From positions 175,455-239,454 of the forward strand of contig VXAA01003832.1 of assembly GCA_013399115.1 (NCBI GenBank): a stretch of DNA of 64,000 nucleotides, written 5' to 3'. The DNA is from Anseranas semipalmata (lineage: Eukaryota; Chordata; Aves; Anseriformes; Anseranatidae). The translations under genes were made by a program, and so were the position numbers. The notes below the pieces were generated by a model. The model was given only the letters and a program-made list of their open reading frames with translations. It made no database searches and was not told the origin of the DNA. Positions within the stretch are counted from its first letter, which is position 1. Each line of letters starts with the position of its first letter. Positions 37,431 through 50,968 of this stretch are shown here, one piece after another.

Positions 37431-39959
37431 AAATTTAGATTAACTGTCTCACATTTTATTTATTTACTGTTTCCTGAGTTATTAATATAATAAGCTTTCC
37501 CCATTTAAAGTTACCTCCCACACTCTGAAAAAGCACAACAAAGACCTCTTAAAATGCCCCATTTCCTGTTTCTGCAACTGCACCTTCTCTGTGTGATTTC
37601 CTCAGTTTGCATAAAATGATTAATTATGTGTGTATGTATTAGAGAAGGTATACACACACTGCTTTTCCTCTTTGCTAATTTTTCATTGGTACTGAAGATA
37701 TAAACTACCATAAAGTAAACACATTAATGTTGAGCACCAGGAGCTGGATCTCCCAGGTCCAATGGACACTTACAATGACCAGCTCCAAAGATGCTTTTCA
37801 TCATTTTCACTCCTACAGCAACTCTCAACCAAAAATTTTGAAACATTTTGGAAGCATAATGATTTAACTCTCACCATGTCCCTGTGAAGTAGCTATCCTT
37901 TGTGCAGCTGGGCAGAGGGAAGGTTCACCTTACCCTCTCCCAAAACATTCCTGTCTTAATGGGTTCATGCAGCCAGAAAATGTGACCCCCAGCCAGGCTG
38001 GATCACTGCAGTTGGACTGACTCTGGTGCACTCAATATGTTCCTTCTGAAGAAATCAGCTGCACACAAACAGCATTGATATGTACATTGCAACTGCATGT
38101 TATGTTAAAGTCTAGTTAATCTTGGATAGATGATAAAGCCTAGAGAGCGTTTACTCTTAACATCCAGAGGAATACCCAGCAATGACCTGCAAACAGAGGT
38201 ATTGGTCATTATTTGGCTATGAATGCAGGCAGGAACAGTTTTTCCAAACTCTTCCCCCTTCTTTTTTAGCTGTTTTTTTTTTCTCTTGTAGTCCCTCAGC
38301 CAGTCCCTCAAGCTACTCCCTGCTGCAGGAACAGGACAGTTCCCAGCAATTACAGACAACCAATATCTCCCTGTTTAATGAAATCATCTGCAGTCAGGAG
38401 TTAAAGATTGCACTCATTCTACAGTCCTGGAAGATCTGAGCTTGTCCCACACTATTTAAATTTCTGGATAAGCCCCACAGCAAGGCTGAGGTGGGAGAGA
38501 CAACCACTTCAGCTACTGCTCTGCAAGGAGGCACCAAATATTTGGAGACAAGTGGTGCTGAAAGGCACCACAATCCAGAGAGGGCAACTGGGTTAACACT
38601 TGGAATGACCGAAAACTTCACTGCTGTCAACATCAGCCAAGGAACAGGACTGGAAACAGGCAATGTACTGAAGAGCTGCCATCCTTGTTACTGGTCTATA
38701 AGGCAGAGTACCAGAGATACCTGTTAGAGAAGAGGGTAAAGGTGTTGGAATGACATCCACCAATCACAAAATGGCCTTGCTAGTGCTCTGTTTTTCACAG
38801 TCTCCCTTCAAAACTTGTCAATTCCCTTTTAAATAGCCAGAAAAAATTTTGCAGGATTTAAAAACATTTTAGGTGTTTCAGAGAGAAATCTTGAACAAAT
38901 TAAAAACAACACAGTAAAAACATTTTCTCTTCCAAAGAACCAGGCAAGTAAAAGTGAGCCCAATGACTGGAGAAAGGAAATTCATAGCCATATTGATTTG
39001 TTTGCACCACTGATATATAAAGCTTATACATTGAACAAAGCAAACTGCATATCAGTAAATAAACAATGGGTTATATTTTGTCTTAAACCAGTTAATTTTT
39101 CACTCCTGGTGCTCTCATTACTGCTGTAATGAAACAAAATAAGCCAATAGATGGGAGTGGTTGCCTGAAGAAAAATATTTATTGTCCTTCTCCTTCAGTT
39201 CTATCAGAAATGATCCTGTCTTAATAAATAAAAAGAAGACATGCCTGTTACCTCTCGCCTTCAGGTTCATAAGGGAAAGTCCTTAAAAGAAAGGTAGACT
39301 ACTGGCTTTGCTCAAAAAAATGTTGTGCATGCCTTATCCATCTACAGATAAAATATGTGTGTGCAAGTCGTACATGTATTTACACTCATGTTAATATCTA
39401 CACAAATGTAACTATACCAAAAGAGTGGGAAAAAAAAACTTCACTCCCTCCCCTAAAAAGTACAACAGATATCTTTTTTCAATTACCTCCTATAGAGAAA
39501 GCTGTCTAGAAGTGTTGCCACAGGACCACTATCTCAAATATCTTAGATTTAGATAACAGATTATACTCTGACCTCTCAAACCATGCTAATTTGTTACAAA
39601 GAGTGCTAAGTGATACCAATAACATGCAAATCCTGATTTTTTTCTTATGAGGTCAATTTTACATCATTGTAATTCAAGCAGCATCAGTGTAACTGCTTCA
39701 TATCACCAAAACTGATGAGAAGAAAATAGATCATGCTGATTTCTTAGGACTGCAAAGCACAGCACAGCCCAAATGGTTGCAACAATTATTTTTGGAACGA
39801 TTATATGAGACTGACCTGCAAGCCAGCATGACAATTTAGCCTGCCCGAAACTCTTAGTAAAGTCATTCAGAAGTCTTAGAAGATCTTTGCTGCACCCACA
39901 TGCTAAAAGATAGAAAACATGTCTTTCCAGCTAAGATCTTAAATGAGAGTCAGTTATAA
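37431..39959. other. Unique sequence, no gene recognised
   Basis: Overlapping antisense frames at 38105-38727 have no domain. No repeat family recognised. Confidence 0.6.
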
Positions 39960-40622
39960 TGATGCTACTGCAAATGTGACGCCCATCTGCAAGGAGGGCT
40001 GGAAGGAGGACCAGGGGAACTACAGGCCTGTAAGTCTGACTTTGGTGCAAGGAAAGGTCATGGAGCAGACTGTATTGAGTGTCATCATGCAGCACATACA
40101 GGACAACCAGGTGGTCAGGGCCAGTCAGCATGGGTTTATGAAAGGCAGGCCCTGCTTGACGATCTTGATCTCCACCTACAACAAAGTGATGCACTTAGTG
40201 GATGAGGGAAAGGCTGTGGATTTGGTCTACCTTGACTTCAGTAAGGCTTTTGACACCATTTCCCACAGCATTCTTCTAGAGAACCCTGCTACTCATGGCT
40301 TGGACTGGCATATGCTTCACTGGGTAAAAAAAAAAGGTTGAGTGGCCAGGCCCAAAGAGTTGTGGTGAATGGAGTTAAATCCACTTGGTGGCCAGTCACT
40401 AGTGGTGTCCCCCAGGGCTCAATACTAGGACCAGTTCTCTTCAATATTTTTATCAATGATCTGGACTAGGGGATCAAGTGCACCCTCAGCAAGTTTGCAG
40501 ATGACACCAAGTTGGGCGGGACTGTTGATCTGCTTGAGGGTAGGAAGGTTTTACAGAGGGATCTCGATAGACTGGATCAATGGGCCAAGGCCAATTGTAT
40601 GAAGTTCAACAAGGCCAAGTGC
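39960..40622 (+). pseudogene. CR1 ORF2 reverse transcriptase remnant
   Basis: The frame 39943-40341 holds the N-terminal half of a CR1 RT: NYRPVSLTLVQGKVMEQ, SQHGFMKGRPCLTILIS and [17 protein letters not shown] (the first catalytic aspartate region). After a frame break in an A run, the sequence continues with the equivalent of NIFINDLD, a stop, then the FADDTK catalytic motif and [20 protein letters not shown]. The typical order of RT motifs is kept, but the reading frame is not. Confidence 0.92.
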
Positions 40623-40623
40623 N
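40623..40623. other. Single N inside CR1
   Basis: The unresolved base marks a jump of about 230 bp within the CR1 consensus order, judged against the copy at 31.7-32.8 kb. Likely a contig join or a collapsed repeat. Confidence 0.8.
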
Positions 40624-41186
40624 GTGGTTGTCCCCCTGTACTCGGTTCTGGTGAGGCCTCACCTCGAGTCCTATGTTCAGTTTTGGGCCCCTCACTACAG
40701 GAAGGACATCGAGGTGCTGGAGCGTGTCCAGAGAAGGGCAACGAAGCTGGTGAGGGGTCTGGAGAACAAGTGCTACGAGGAGCAGCTGAGGGAGCTGGGG
40801 TTGTTTAGCCTGGAGAAGAGGAGGCTCAGGGGCGACCTTATCGCTCTCTAAAGGTACCTTAAAGGAGGTTGTAGTGAGGTGGGGGTCGGTCTCTTCTCCC
40901 AAGCAACAAGTGATAAGACAAGAGGAAATGGCCTCAAGTTGTGCCAGGGGAGATTTAGGTTAGATATTAGGAAAAAAATTCTTCACTGAAAGGGTTGTGA
41001 GGCATTGGAACAGGCTGGCCAGGGAAGTAGCTGAGTCACCATCCCTGGAGGTATTCAAAAGATGTGTAGATGTGGTGCTTAGGGACATGGTTTAGTGGTA
41101 GACTTAGTAGTGCTAGGTTAACGGTTAGACCTGATGATCTTAGAGGTCTTTTCCAATGTAAGTGATTCTATGATTCTATGATTCTA

Positions 41187-44100
41187 CTGTTAATAGCAAA
41201 CCAAAGTTCGGCCACCTTTGCTAAACCCAAGTTTATGGCCCCAGGATGATGCATCCTGGAATAAAATTTTTGCCTAATAACTCCTGAAGCATAACAGGTT
41301 CAAACTGTACCCTCCAAATCATGATAAATATTAATAAAAATGAACTGCAATGATAATCAAGGAGATTGCAATTCACATATTCAAATTAGGACATGTAGAT
41401 ATTAGCTCTCTTTTGCTACCTGTGTGGGCACAGAATTCCCTACAATATACAGAGTTAAGTTGATCAAGTACTGGAAGGTGAATAGTTACTGAAATTTATG
41501 AATCCTCAAAAGCCATTAGATCTTGCTTTGAGACATGCTTCATTTTTAAGAGTGTTAAAGTGCTTTTTAAAGTAAGAATCACAGATGCTCTACACAGGCC
41601 TTGCCATTTAATAAATTGATCTCTCACGAGTTTTAATTTATGCTTTGTTAAGTAGTGCTCCTGGCTTATGAAGTTCTCATTCTAAATGCCTCCACAGATT
41701 TGACTGGTTCCAGGTCAGCAGATCTTTCTCACTCCCTGTAGCACACTTCTGCTTTTCATCCTTGTAACATATACCTCATTACACAATCAAGATTGCAAGA
41801 TGTCAAAAGGGTTGCATTGCAAAGCACAGATATGTCATTCCCATTACAGATGCACAAACTATACAGATGGATTGATTTTGAATTTTAAAACAGGTAAGTC
41901 AGCTTGAAGAGAAGACATTTGTTCTTCTACTTTGAACCTTCAGAAAGAGATGAAAAAGTGTAAGTTGCATATGAATAAGCTGATGGCAAAACCTATAACA
42001 GATGCTTAATGTATTTTAAGATACATTACTATTTTTTAAGTCACTTTCATGATCAGCATTGATTAGATAATTTGATGATTCTATGATGCTAGATAATTAT
42101 GATCAAGAGAACGTTTCAGTGAAGAAAATACTATTAATATGGTCTCCTCTTAGTACAAAATAAGGGTAGTAGATTGCAGTCAGATTTTTTTTAATGGTCA
42201 GCTGAAACAATGTACATTATGTAAAGCACTTTCAGGTAAATGGAGGGCTGCAGAGGCTGCAAGCATCTGGTAGAAAGAGTCCTAGATTTAGCACCTGCTT
42301 TGTATGACTTGACTTTTATGCCTTTCATACTGCACGTGCTAATTCTCTTTTTAAAAGCTGTCAGTCTGCAGAAAACAGCTTCTCACAGGTGAGCTGGACA
42401 GCAAAGTCCTGTCCATCCCAAAAGTGTGAAGAAACTATTAAGAAATGAGGATAAGGATAAAAGATAATAAAATAAAAACTCACTAGCTGGAAGTAGGGCA
42501 AAACCCTGTTCCTGCTAACTTCTGAAGGTTTATATTAATTTATGTTTTTCCCCAAAAGAGCACAGTTGCACTCAAGCAGCTATAGCAGTGAGCCTTTTTC
42601 TCAACTAGCAAGATACTAGCAGGAGAAGGAAAAATATTTTGCATGAGTACTTGGAGTGGGAGTCGCCCTCCTGTTCACCTTCTCAAGAGGCAGCAGTTCA
42701 GAAGCTGTTGTCCCTGCTCCACCTAAATGTTCAAATTACCCCACTCCTTTCCCAAACTGTTGCCAGTGGGTCTGTCAGAAACTGCAAGACCAGCAAGTAC
42801 CAGGTAAGACCCTGGTCAAGCCCAGCTTGTGCAACCTTGTCTTCTCCACAGTCAAGTTATTTCTTTGATAACCTCCAGACCTCTCAGGCTTATCTCAGCA
42901 GAAAACTGGCACCAATTTACATTTCATATCTTCCACCAAGATCTTGACTTCATTATTCTCCTGCTTAGCCCAGTATAAATCAGGAGTAAAGCTCCTGGAA
43001 CAGAATTGTATAACAGTATTAAATCAGTAGAAAAGAGGAAGCAGGGCAGTGTTTTAAATAATAATAAGACATTCTCAGGTTTTCTTGCTAAAACTGATAG
43101 TGGCAGGCAGGAAGGAAGAAGTCTTAACCAACATTAATATAAGTTGTTTTACTACACACAAAATGTTACCAGTTTCCATTTTTTTAGACTACATTTGTAG
43201 AACTATTACTACAGTACACTATTCTTTTATGATATTACTTCCTAGCTTCAGTCAGTATACTTTTTTTCTCCCCTTCCACATAGAAAACAAACATTGTTTT
43301 TCTGAAGTTTGTATTAAAATGGGAGGTTCTGTGATCTTTTGCTGAACCTCAACCCCATTCCCACGTGCAGTGCCATATAACAGGGATTTTCTTCATGCTG
43401 TCATGAACAGTGGCCTTTCAAACATGAAAAAAAAAGCAAAAAAAGTGTTTGTTACCAAACTGCAGGTCTCTAACAATGTAACAAAATAGGAGAATTTGTC
43501 AATGTTATGCTTAATAATTAGATACAGTCCAGCCTGCCACAACGAAAAGGATGAAGAACATACCGTAGCTGCTGGCTGTAGATGACTCCTCCAAAACTAT
43601 GACACTAGGTCACACGGGGAGCTTATTTAAAGGCCTTGTTAAGCTGAGCAGAATGAGACCTGTTCAGCTCAGGTTTTCCTGACCTCTTCCAAGAATACAG
43701 CTCTCAAAAAATGCAATAGATCTCTCTCACAGCCATGAAGCGAAAACTATTCATACTGTCATGTGCTAACCCAAAGGAGAGTACGCAGGATCAGGTGATG
43801 CTGAGGTGCTTTTTAGGAGCCTGACTGCAGGCATGAACAAGGTCCCAGCCTGCTCTCAGCTTTTTGAATGAACATAACTACTTTCCATTGATGAAACTTC
43901 AATATACAACACACCTCACTCTGTAAACAGGGCAGGTGACATCACATGAATATTGCTCTGTCCTTTATGACCTACCTATATGGTGCCCAGTAAGGTCAAA
44001 ATCCTCAGAATAGTTTCTCTAGAAATGGCCCAAGATTTCATTTCCAAAAGTGATAGGGTTGAGACAAGATAGGAGGATATGAAAATGAAAATAAACCAGA

Positions 44101-45564
44101 CTTCCATGACCCTCAGAGTTTTGGGAAGGAACTTCAGTTGTCAACAGTTCTTGGCCCATGATGTGCAGACAGCAAGTCAGGTCCCACAGTCCCCACTTCT
44201 ATAACGTCTGTCTCTTCCAATTTCAGTCTCCATTTCTTTTTCCCACACTGAAAGGCCAGTAAAAACTTAAAAGTATCCTGGCCAAGATTATCTACTTTAG
44301 AGATAAATATCTCAGCCCAAGCAGTTTCCTAAATTTATGCTTTGATATATGCTTTGATAGTGAAAGCTGAACCTAGGGATATTCTATCCCACCATCCTAT
44401 TCCAGAGATTGATGTGCAAAGTAATTAGAACAATTGATTCAATGTCAGTGAATGGCAATCCATTAGACAAAAAAAAACCTTCTTTTTTAAGTCGTCTCTG
44501 CAGTTCTTTTTCACCTTGGCATAAAAGCCATGCATACTTTGTTTCTTCATTTGTTTGTTTTTTGTATTTCTATCATACTCTTTCCCAAGAGTCTTAAAGT
44601 GTGGTATGGATATGAATGACTTAATCTTCACAAAACAATTTGAAACATAAATACTATCTTACTGAAGATAAGGACCATTTTATAAAAGTAGCACATTCCA
44701 ATTCAATTCAAATTCTCCCTCACCCATCCATAAAAACAAAGGTAAAGAAAAATGTCACTCTTATACTGGAGAGAGAACATGTGCAGGGAAAAGGATTATC
44801 TTTGTTTATGATGTGTTGTTGAATTCTCCACTTTTAGTTGAAAATTTTTCTAAGCACACTGCCAAAACTATATGGTGTTCTTTCTAACACAATGCAGATG
44901 GACACGGTGACATGGAAAGGAAAGTGTAGGAAGTGGTATTCAACACTGAAAAGGTCATATTAGAAGTAAATTGGTCTCACTAAAATGAAACCAAATGAAA
45001 ATATAAGTTGTAATCAATTTTTTCCCTTGTCTTTTCTTTCATTTCTGAATGCATTTACTCTGTTAGGAAGGAATTGCTCTGTGGTTACCTACCACAGTCC
45101 CTTTTATTCATAAGCTGGCAAGATGTGTTACATGTTGCATAAAAATTTTCATCACCAACCACCATTGTGGTGGTTTGACTCAGTCATATACACTAAAAGC
45201 CCAGTTGTAATATGCTGAGTTCATTGGTCATTGTCACCATTGGGCTCTCTTCAACAGAAATAAAATGGCAAGTAACTAAAAGCCTCAGTTTACATGCTGA
45301 GGTGTGCAAATGACTGGTTTTTTGTTTGTTTGTTTGTTTTAATGGAAGAGTGCAATTACATTTTAAGGTCGACCTGATAAACTTAATTTGACTAAATATG
45401 ACGTGGTTTGTTTTCTAGGATCTTCAACTTTTTCTATGTTTTCTTTATTCTGCTTTTAAACACAATGCTGGTCAAACTTAACATTAAAAATGACAGCTCC
45501 AAAAGTAAGCAGTGAAAGATTTTCTTTTGAATAAAGTACAAAAGAAAGCCTCCTGGCACCTCTG
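41187..45564. other. Unique AT-rich sequence with plus-strand splice-like sites
   Basis: No gene assigned. Strong plus-strand donors lie at 41893 (ACAG|GTAAGT) and 42812 (CCAG|GTAAGA), both preceded by acceptor-like pyrimidine tracts. GTTT-type simple sequence occurs at about 44543 and 45319. No CR1 or other repeat family seen. Confidence 0.5.
41850..41893 (+). other. Candidate 44-base exon, plus strand
   Basis: The plus strand reads a pyrimidine-rich acceptor (TGTCATTCCCATTACAG), 44 bases, and then a perfect donor, ACAG|GTAAGTCAG. One frame is open through the block (peptide CTNYTDGLILNFKT). It is too short to judge as coding. It fits a microexon of a long non-coding transcript just as well. 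Confidence 0.18.
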
Positions 45565-45743
<179 letters not shown>

Positions 45744-48700
45744 GAAAATGTCATACTAAGTGCTTGAAATTTTTCAAATGTTTTCCCACATTTGGAGTCA
45801 AAGTTATTTACCATTTTGCTTCCACTGCATATTCTACCTTTTGAAGAGTTTTCTTTTCATGAGAGGAAAAAAGAATTACCCAGCTGGCACTTCAGCAATT
45901 TGTGAGTTTAGTTGAAAAGAGATAGCATCTGGTCCTACTGTCATTGTATTCAATGGGCACATGGGATGGCTCAGGGTAAACCCAGAAAGTAAACCACTTA
46001 GTATTTCTTTTTTACCATCTATCTCAACTCAAAATCTCTGGTCCCAACACATGCCTTACTAGAAGATTTCTTCATTGTTAGAAGAATAAATAGCATTCAG
46101 TGTTGCATTTAATTCTCAGCTGATATTGTCATGAGTTCAAGTACAAATAATGGATAACTCAAAGAAAATATTAATTGTAATATCAATTAACTTTTAATGA
46201 CTATTTAACAAATTCCAAGTACTATTTATTCTTGTGAGTCATTGCAGCTCCCCAGATTTTAACTAACTTACAGCATTGGCTTTCAAATTATGCACTGAAG
46301 GGCCAAGTAGCCTGTTGACTTTGGACTGCATGGTGCCAGAGCCTTTTGAGAAGGGAAAGGATTTATATTCTGAAATGCAAGTGACAAATATTAGTCACAA
46401 CTTTGTATTTTGGACACTGAACATCCTGTTCCAAGAAGTCTTTAACTTTTTTGTAGGGCTAGGGTGCTGTTAACCTTCCTTTGAAGCATCTCCTATCCAT
46501 TATTTTGTAAGCTCGCTTTCTAAGAAAATATTTTACTCAACACATGCTGAACTTCACCTGTGGGTTTAAGAGCATCAGTTTTTCTGTATTAGAATTGCTT
46601 ATCCAAACTGGAGCCAGGGACAAGATACTGAATCACAAGAACCTTTGAACTTAAGCTTAGATAGCAAATCTAAGTGCTTTTCACTAACCTCTATTTCCAA
46701 ATGCAATAATTAAGTCTTGAGTAAACACACTTCCTTGCAAAGCGGCACTGACAGAAAAAATAAATAAATAAATAACATAATGAAAAAGCTTTAGCTTTCA
46801 TACAGAGAAACAGTATTTGACACACTACCAAATGAACCAAATGCAATGCAGATTTAGCAAGCACACAGCATTATGAATGATTTGAGTTACCAGGTAATGT
46901 TGGCCCTATAAAAAGAACTATTAGAAGCAACAGTGCAAGGGCAGAAAACTCGTTGTGATTATGGAATGGAAAGGTTGTTCTTCAGCAAAATATAAATGCA
47001 TTTTTTATTATGGTCCATACATTTTCTAAAGATATTCTTGCAGGCTTGAAAATAGTTTGTGATACTGCATGCAATTCTAGTTGTTCATTAGTAAGTTGAT
47101 CACAAAGTGTAAAAGGCTAACTATAAAAATATGTACAACAATACGTGGAAACACCTACATTTATGTTGGAGCATAGGGGAAAAATAAAGTGCAAGCAACT
47201 TGCAAAGGTTTGTACCATGCTGGAAGGAAAGGAAGAGACTGTTGCCAGTGAGCTGTTTGGGATATTTTCAGGTTACAAACACGACACTGTGAATGGAAGT
47301 AGAGAAGGAAGAAAATCTGAACAATTCAGTCCGAAACTTTGAGAGAAGAGGTTTGTGAGGATAGGTATCAACCCGGTTCTGGCAAATCCATGGGCAGTAC
47401 TACTGAAGAAAGACAAGACAATCGGAGTGCAATGCCTGAAACCATACATGTCAGATTAATGCAAGAGAAGACAAAAAAAAAAAAAAGCTTAATTTTAAAT
47501 ACACGTCTACCTCAAGTAGCCCTGATAATCTTACTTGGTTTTAAGTACTACACATGAAGGGATTTATTAAGAAAGATATCTCCTCAATTCACTTTCAATA
47601 TGAAATTTAATTTCCTTAGAGACTAAAAATACCAATTAGCACCGCAAAAAATACATGTAACCTCATCTTGACAACATTCATAAAGCAATTAAGAATTAAA
47701 ATGAATTTGTAATAGAATCCCTATTTCCTCAGTGAGTTGACATTATCTCACTAGCTGACAACCATCTACAATGTGGCACAGAGAACATCAGCCTAAACAT
47801 ATTTTCTCTTTGCTCTGTTTCCTCTGAGCCTGCCCTCTGACTCCTCCAGTCCTACCACTGTTCCTGATCCTGTTCAGTTCCTGATCATTCCACGACTGTT
47901 AAGTGATAGCATTTTAAGAATAAGTACTCCTGTGTTGTTAGTAGCTCCCTTTATTCTATGTTTCTTTGATAGATCACTATTCTTCCCTTAAACAAGATGA
48001 TGAAAATTAAATCCAGGTCAAGAAATTTTTATTTGTCTCTGTCCCTGGGGTGTTATTCACCTCCAGTTTTTCTCCACATCATCAGCGTCTATAAATTTCA
48101 TCATCTCCAAGATGTCAGAAGTTTCCACATCTTTGTAAAAACTGCTCTGATGCCCAGCTCCATGTACAGTGACTCCAGCATGGTCTGCCTAAATTTTCAG
48201 CAGCAGAGTTAATAAAACTGTTGGAACATTGATATTATGGGCTGGGCTGCTTCTTTTGTCTCCAGGAAAATTATCCCCATTTCAACCTGCTTCAAAACAG
48301 ACAAGACATTGCTTTCCATGTCTTGTGCATAATGAAGATTGCACAGCAGTGAACAGCTAATCAGGGCCAAGTCCTCTATTTGACTTGTAAATGCCTCTGG
48401 CTGTCATCCAAACTCAGCGCAATTACTACAGATTTACAACTCTTTAAAGTGAGAGGTACAGTTGGTCTAGTAAATCCAGTAACACATGAATGCTGAAAAA
48501 AAATCACAAAATTGTCACCATTTAAGTAAGTTATGCTAACTTCAGGACTTCTAGCTGTGCTGAGGGAAATGTGGAGTTCTATATGTAACATCTACCAATT
48601 TAGGGTTTTGTATGTTAACTCCTTTTAGTATCAGAGACTTACCAATTGAAACACAAGAAATCGTTGTCTTACACCATACAGCAGATGATGTAAAGTTTTG

Positions 48701-49937
48701 TGCACTCTCATTATGATCTATTTCACATAAATTTTCTTCCACAGGGTGGTATCAAGTATGTCTGCTCTGTGACCTCTTTCTGCTTAGGAAACAAATTCTT
48801 TTGTCAGACTTTTTCCTTGACTTCAGTAAGCTTCAATGGGAACAATGCATTCCCACCCAAAGCAAAATTTGACCCTCGCAATTTTCACTGTTTCTTTCTA
48901 TTTTTTTTTGGAGACGGCATTGATGCTGTTAATGTAAGGGGGGAGGGAGGGGAATGGAAAGGGTAAAAAAAAAAAAAAAAAAAGGAAAAAGCAANTATGC
49001 AACAGCTTGGATTTGGTACCTGTTAGAACTGTGAACAGGAATCACTACAGAAGGAAAAGCTGAGAGAGTGGGGGAAGGTAGACTAACAGGTTTAAAATAT
49101 TTTACAAAATGTGCATTGTACTGAGCTCCATGCCACCACAGCAAGACTGCTTCTGGTAGCTGAGCTGGACTTCCTAATGAAAGCTTTCCTATATCAGTGT
49201 TTTTCAGTATGCTTTGTACCACATGCAGAGGTAGTACATCTTCATCCCAGGAATGCAGGTGTGAAGTCTGATGGAAATTAAGATCTTAAGAAAGGTCAAA
49301 TAACCCTTTGGCTCTGTACATTAAATGTCATTCAGGATGTGAAGCACAGAGACTTGGATTCCCTACCTTAGCAATATTTGCCTTTAAAGAGAAAGTCTTT
49401 AGTATGTTGTTGAAGTGAAACAACTCAGCTATAACAGGTGAGAGGTAAACCGCTATTATGGCTTTCATTTTAATGATTCACCTAATTCTTACTCCATGAT
49501 AGAGAAAAATGAGTACATTCAACTTGCTTTTATTAGCTACCCACTCTGGGAAAGACTGAAAAGGTTCTTAGCAGCCAAAGGCTAAAGTCATGATCAGTGC
49601 CATTCTTGTTGAAAAAGAGCAGTAGAAATAAAAGACAGTATCTGATGTTAGAGACGTCTGTTTTTATAGCACACGTCTTGAAAGCAACAGACATAACATA
49701 TCCATCAGCCATTTCAAGAGCTGGCCATTGTGTACTGTACAGCCTTTGTGCTCCCCACAGTGCTGCTCTCAGGGGATCCTGCTCAGAAAATTTCACCTGC
49801 AGAACCAATCTGGGCTGGAAAAGGGGAACACTTCCCAGCAGAAGGCAAAAGCAGGGAGAGGAAAGAAGACAAGTACAGGCTTGGAAGAAAGAGAACAAAC
49901 AAGTGCAGGCCAGCAGAACTACATGCTCACTACCCAC
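45744..49937. other. Unique sequence with small simple repeats
   Basis: Contains an AAAT array (46754-46775), an A13 run near 47473, an A19 run (48965-48983) and a single N at 48995. No gene recognised. The 145-codon minus-strand frame 49533-49970 overlaps three plus-strand frames and has no known domain. A plus-strand donor-like ACAG|GTGAGAGG lies at about 49437. Confidence 0.5.
48965..48983 (+). repeat. A19 homopolymer, next to a single N
   Basis: Nineteen A residues followed by GGAAAAAGCAA and an N at 48995. This is a slip-prone join. Confidence 0.92.
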
Positions 49938-50150
49938 CTGGATTTTAGGATGTAGCCAGAGATGATGCAAATAACGGTGCTGCTCAGGTATCTCTCACGG
50001 GCTGAGAATGAGGAAGTCCCAGCAGGATCATATTCAAACACGGTATCCCAAAGTTTGATAGAAATGGCAGCAACCACGGTTAAATTTACATCTTCTCCAG
50101 CAAACCAGACTTTGTCTACTGCCACAATGGGCAGATCAGATGTCCACTGC
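49938..50150 (-). CDS. Candidate internal exon, minus strand, unknown protein (71 codons)
   Basis: On the minus strand, the acceptor TGTGCTTCCAG precedes 50150 and the strong donor AATCCAG|GTGGGTAG follows 49938. The 213 bases between are open in only one frame (phase 2 in, phase 2 out) and have even, vertebrate-like codon use. The peptide runs QWTSDLPIVAVDKVWFAGED, then VNLTVVAAISIKLWDTVFEY, DPAGTSSFSARERYLSSTVI and CIISGYILKS. It is not repeat-derived as far as I can tell. The alternation of hydrophobic residues could be beta strands or a membrane segment (STVICIISGYIL). I do not recognise the family. A chance frame remains possible, but this is the best host-exon candidate in the window. 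Confidence 0.35.
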
Positions 50151-50903
50151 CTGGAAGCACAATAAGCCAAGCAACTTCTCCTCAGAGCCAGAGAATGGGC
50201 CTTGGCCAACCTTACTTACTGGGAAAGGCACAGCTATCTTCTTTTTCCCCAATTGTTAGGAACATACTATGGCTGGTTCACTTCTGTCTCATCTCACACT
50301 TTTTTTGCATCAAATACGATCTTAACACAATTCTTTACTAACATCAGTTGATAATTTTACTGTAATTTCTTATTTTTTATTTGTAAATTTCACAAATAAT
50401 TTGTTTGCAGCAGGTAAAGCCACTGTTGTTACTCTTGAGAACAGCTCAAAAATTCCGTATCCAAATTTCCTAGCATTTACCTTCCCTTTAGCTCAGAGAA
50501 GCCCAGGTGATGTTCTGTAAAGCAGAGGGACCACTTGGCAAGAGCATTGAAAACAAGAGTAGGCAACCAGCTGCCAGTAACAGAAGGGACCTTTTCAGTA
50601 AACACTGTCAATAAATTCATAAATCATCAAGCCTAAAAAGAGGGGAAAGTGCAATCAGAGTTGTAATGCCCCAGAGAAGCACAGTTTGATTGTTTTTTAC
50701 AGGACAAGAAGCATGTGGCCGGAGCTTTGTTACAGAGCCTCCGAAGTTCATTGCTTTCCTTCTCCAGATCTCACTTGCTTTTACATGTTGTCACTACAGT
50801 CATTCACATACCAGCAATCTGATAGCAAGCACATAGCGCTTTCAGGAAGCAACTGGTACAACATTTTGTTGCTATTCCCTCATGGTGAAGAATTTGCTTA
50901 TTT

Positions 50904-50968
50904 AAAAAATAAAATAAAATAAAATAAAATAAAATAAAATAAAATAAAATAAAATAAAAATTAAAAAA
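50904..50968 (+). repeat. (AAAAT)n microsatellite
   Basis: About eleven AAAAT units followed by imperfect A/T sequence. Confidence 0.96.

Larger units (their letters stand above)
39960..41186 (+). mobile_element. CR1 LINE, about 1.2 kb (plus), internal loss at a single N
   Basis: Starts in the RT domain (NYRPVSLTLVQGKVMEQ), runs through the catalytic FADDT motif at about 40495, then hits a single N at 40623 and resumes in the C-terminal domain (GTGGTTGTCCCCCTGTACTC). The 31.7 kb copy keeps a central segment of about 230 bp that is missing here. It ends in the 3' UTR and three ATTCTATG units at 41161-41186. An A10 run near 40327 breaks the reading frame, and a stop interrupts the frame at about 40470, so it is a dead copy. 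Confidence 0.95.

Noticed and set aside
42075..42090. ATGATTCTATGATG, like a CR1 tail octamer
   Set aside because: No CR1 body on either side; too short to distinguish from chance.
49533..49970. 145-codon minus-strand frame next to the best exon candidate
   Set aside because: Three plus-strand frames are open over the same bases, the peptide has no domain and no good acceptor marks it; the adjoining 49938-50150 frame is different and better supported.
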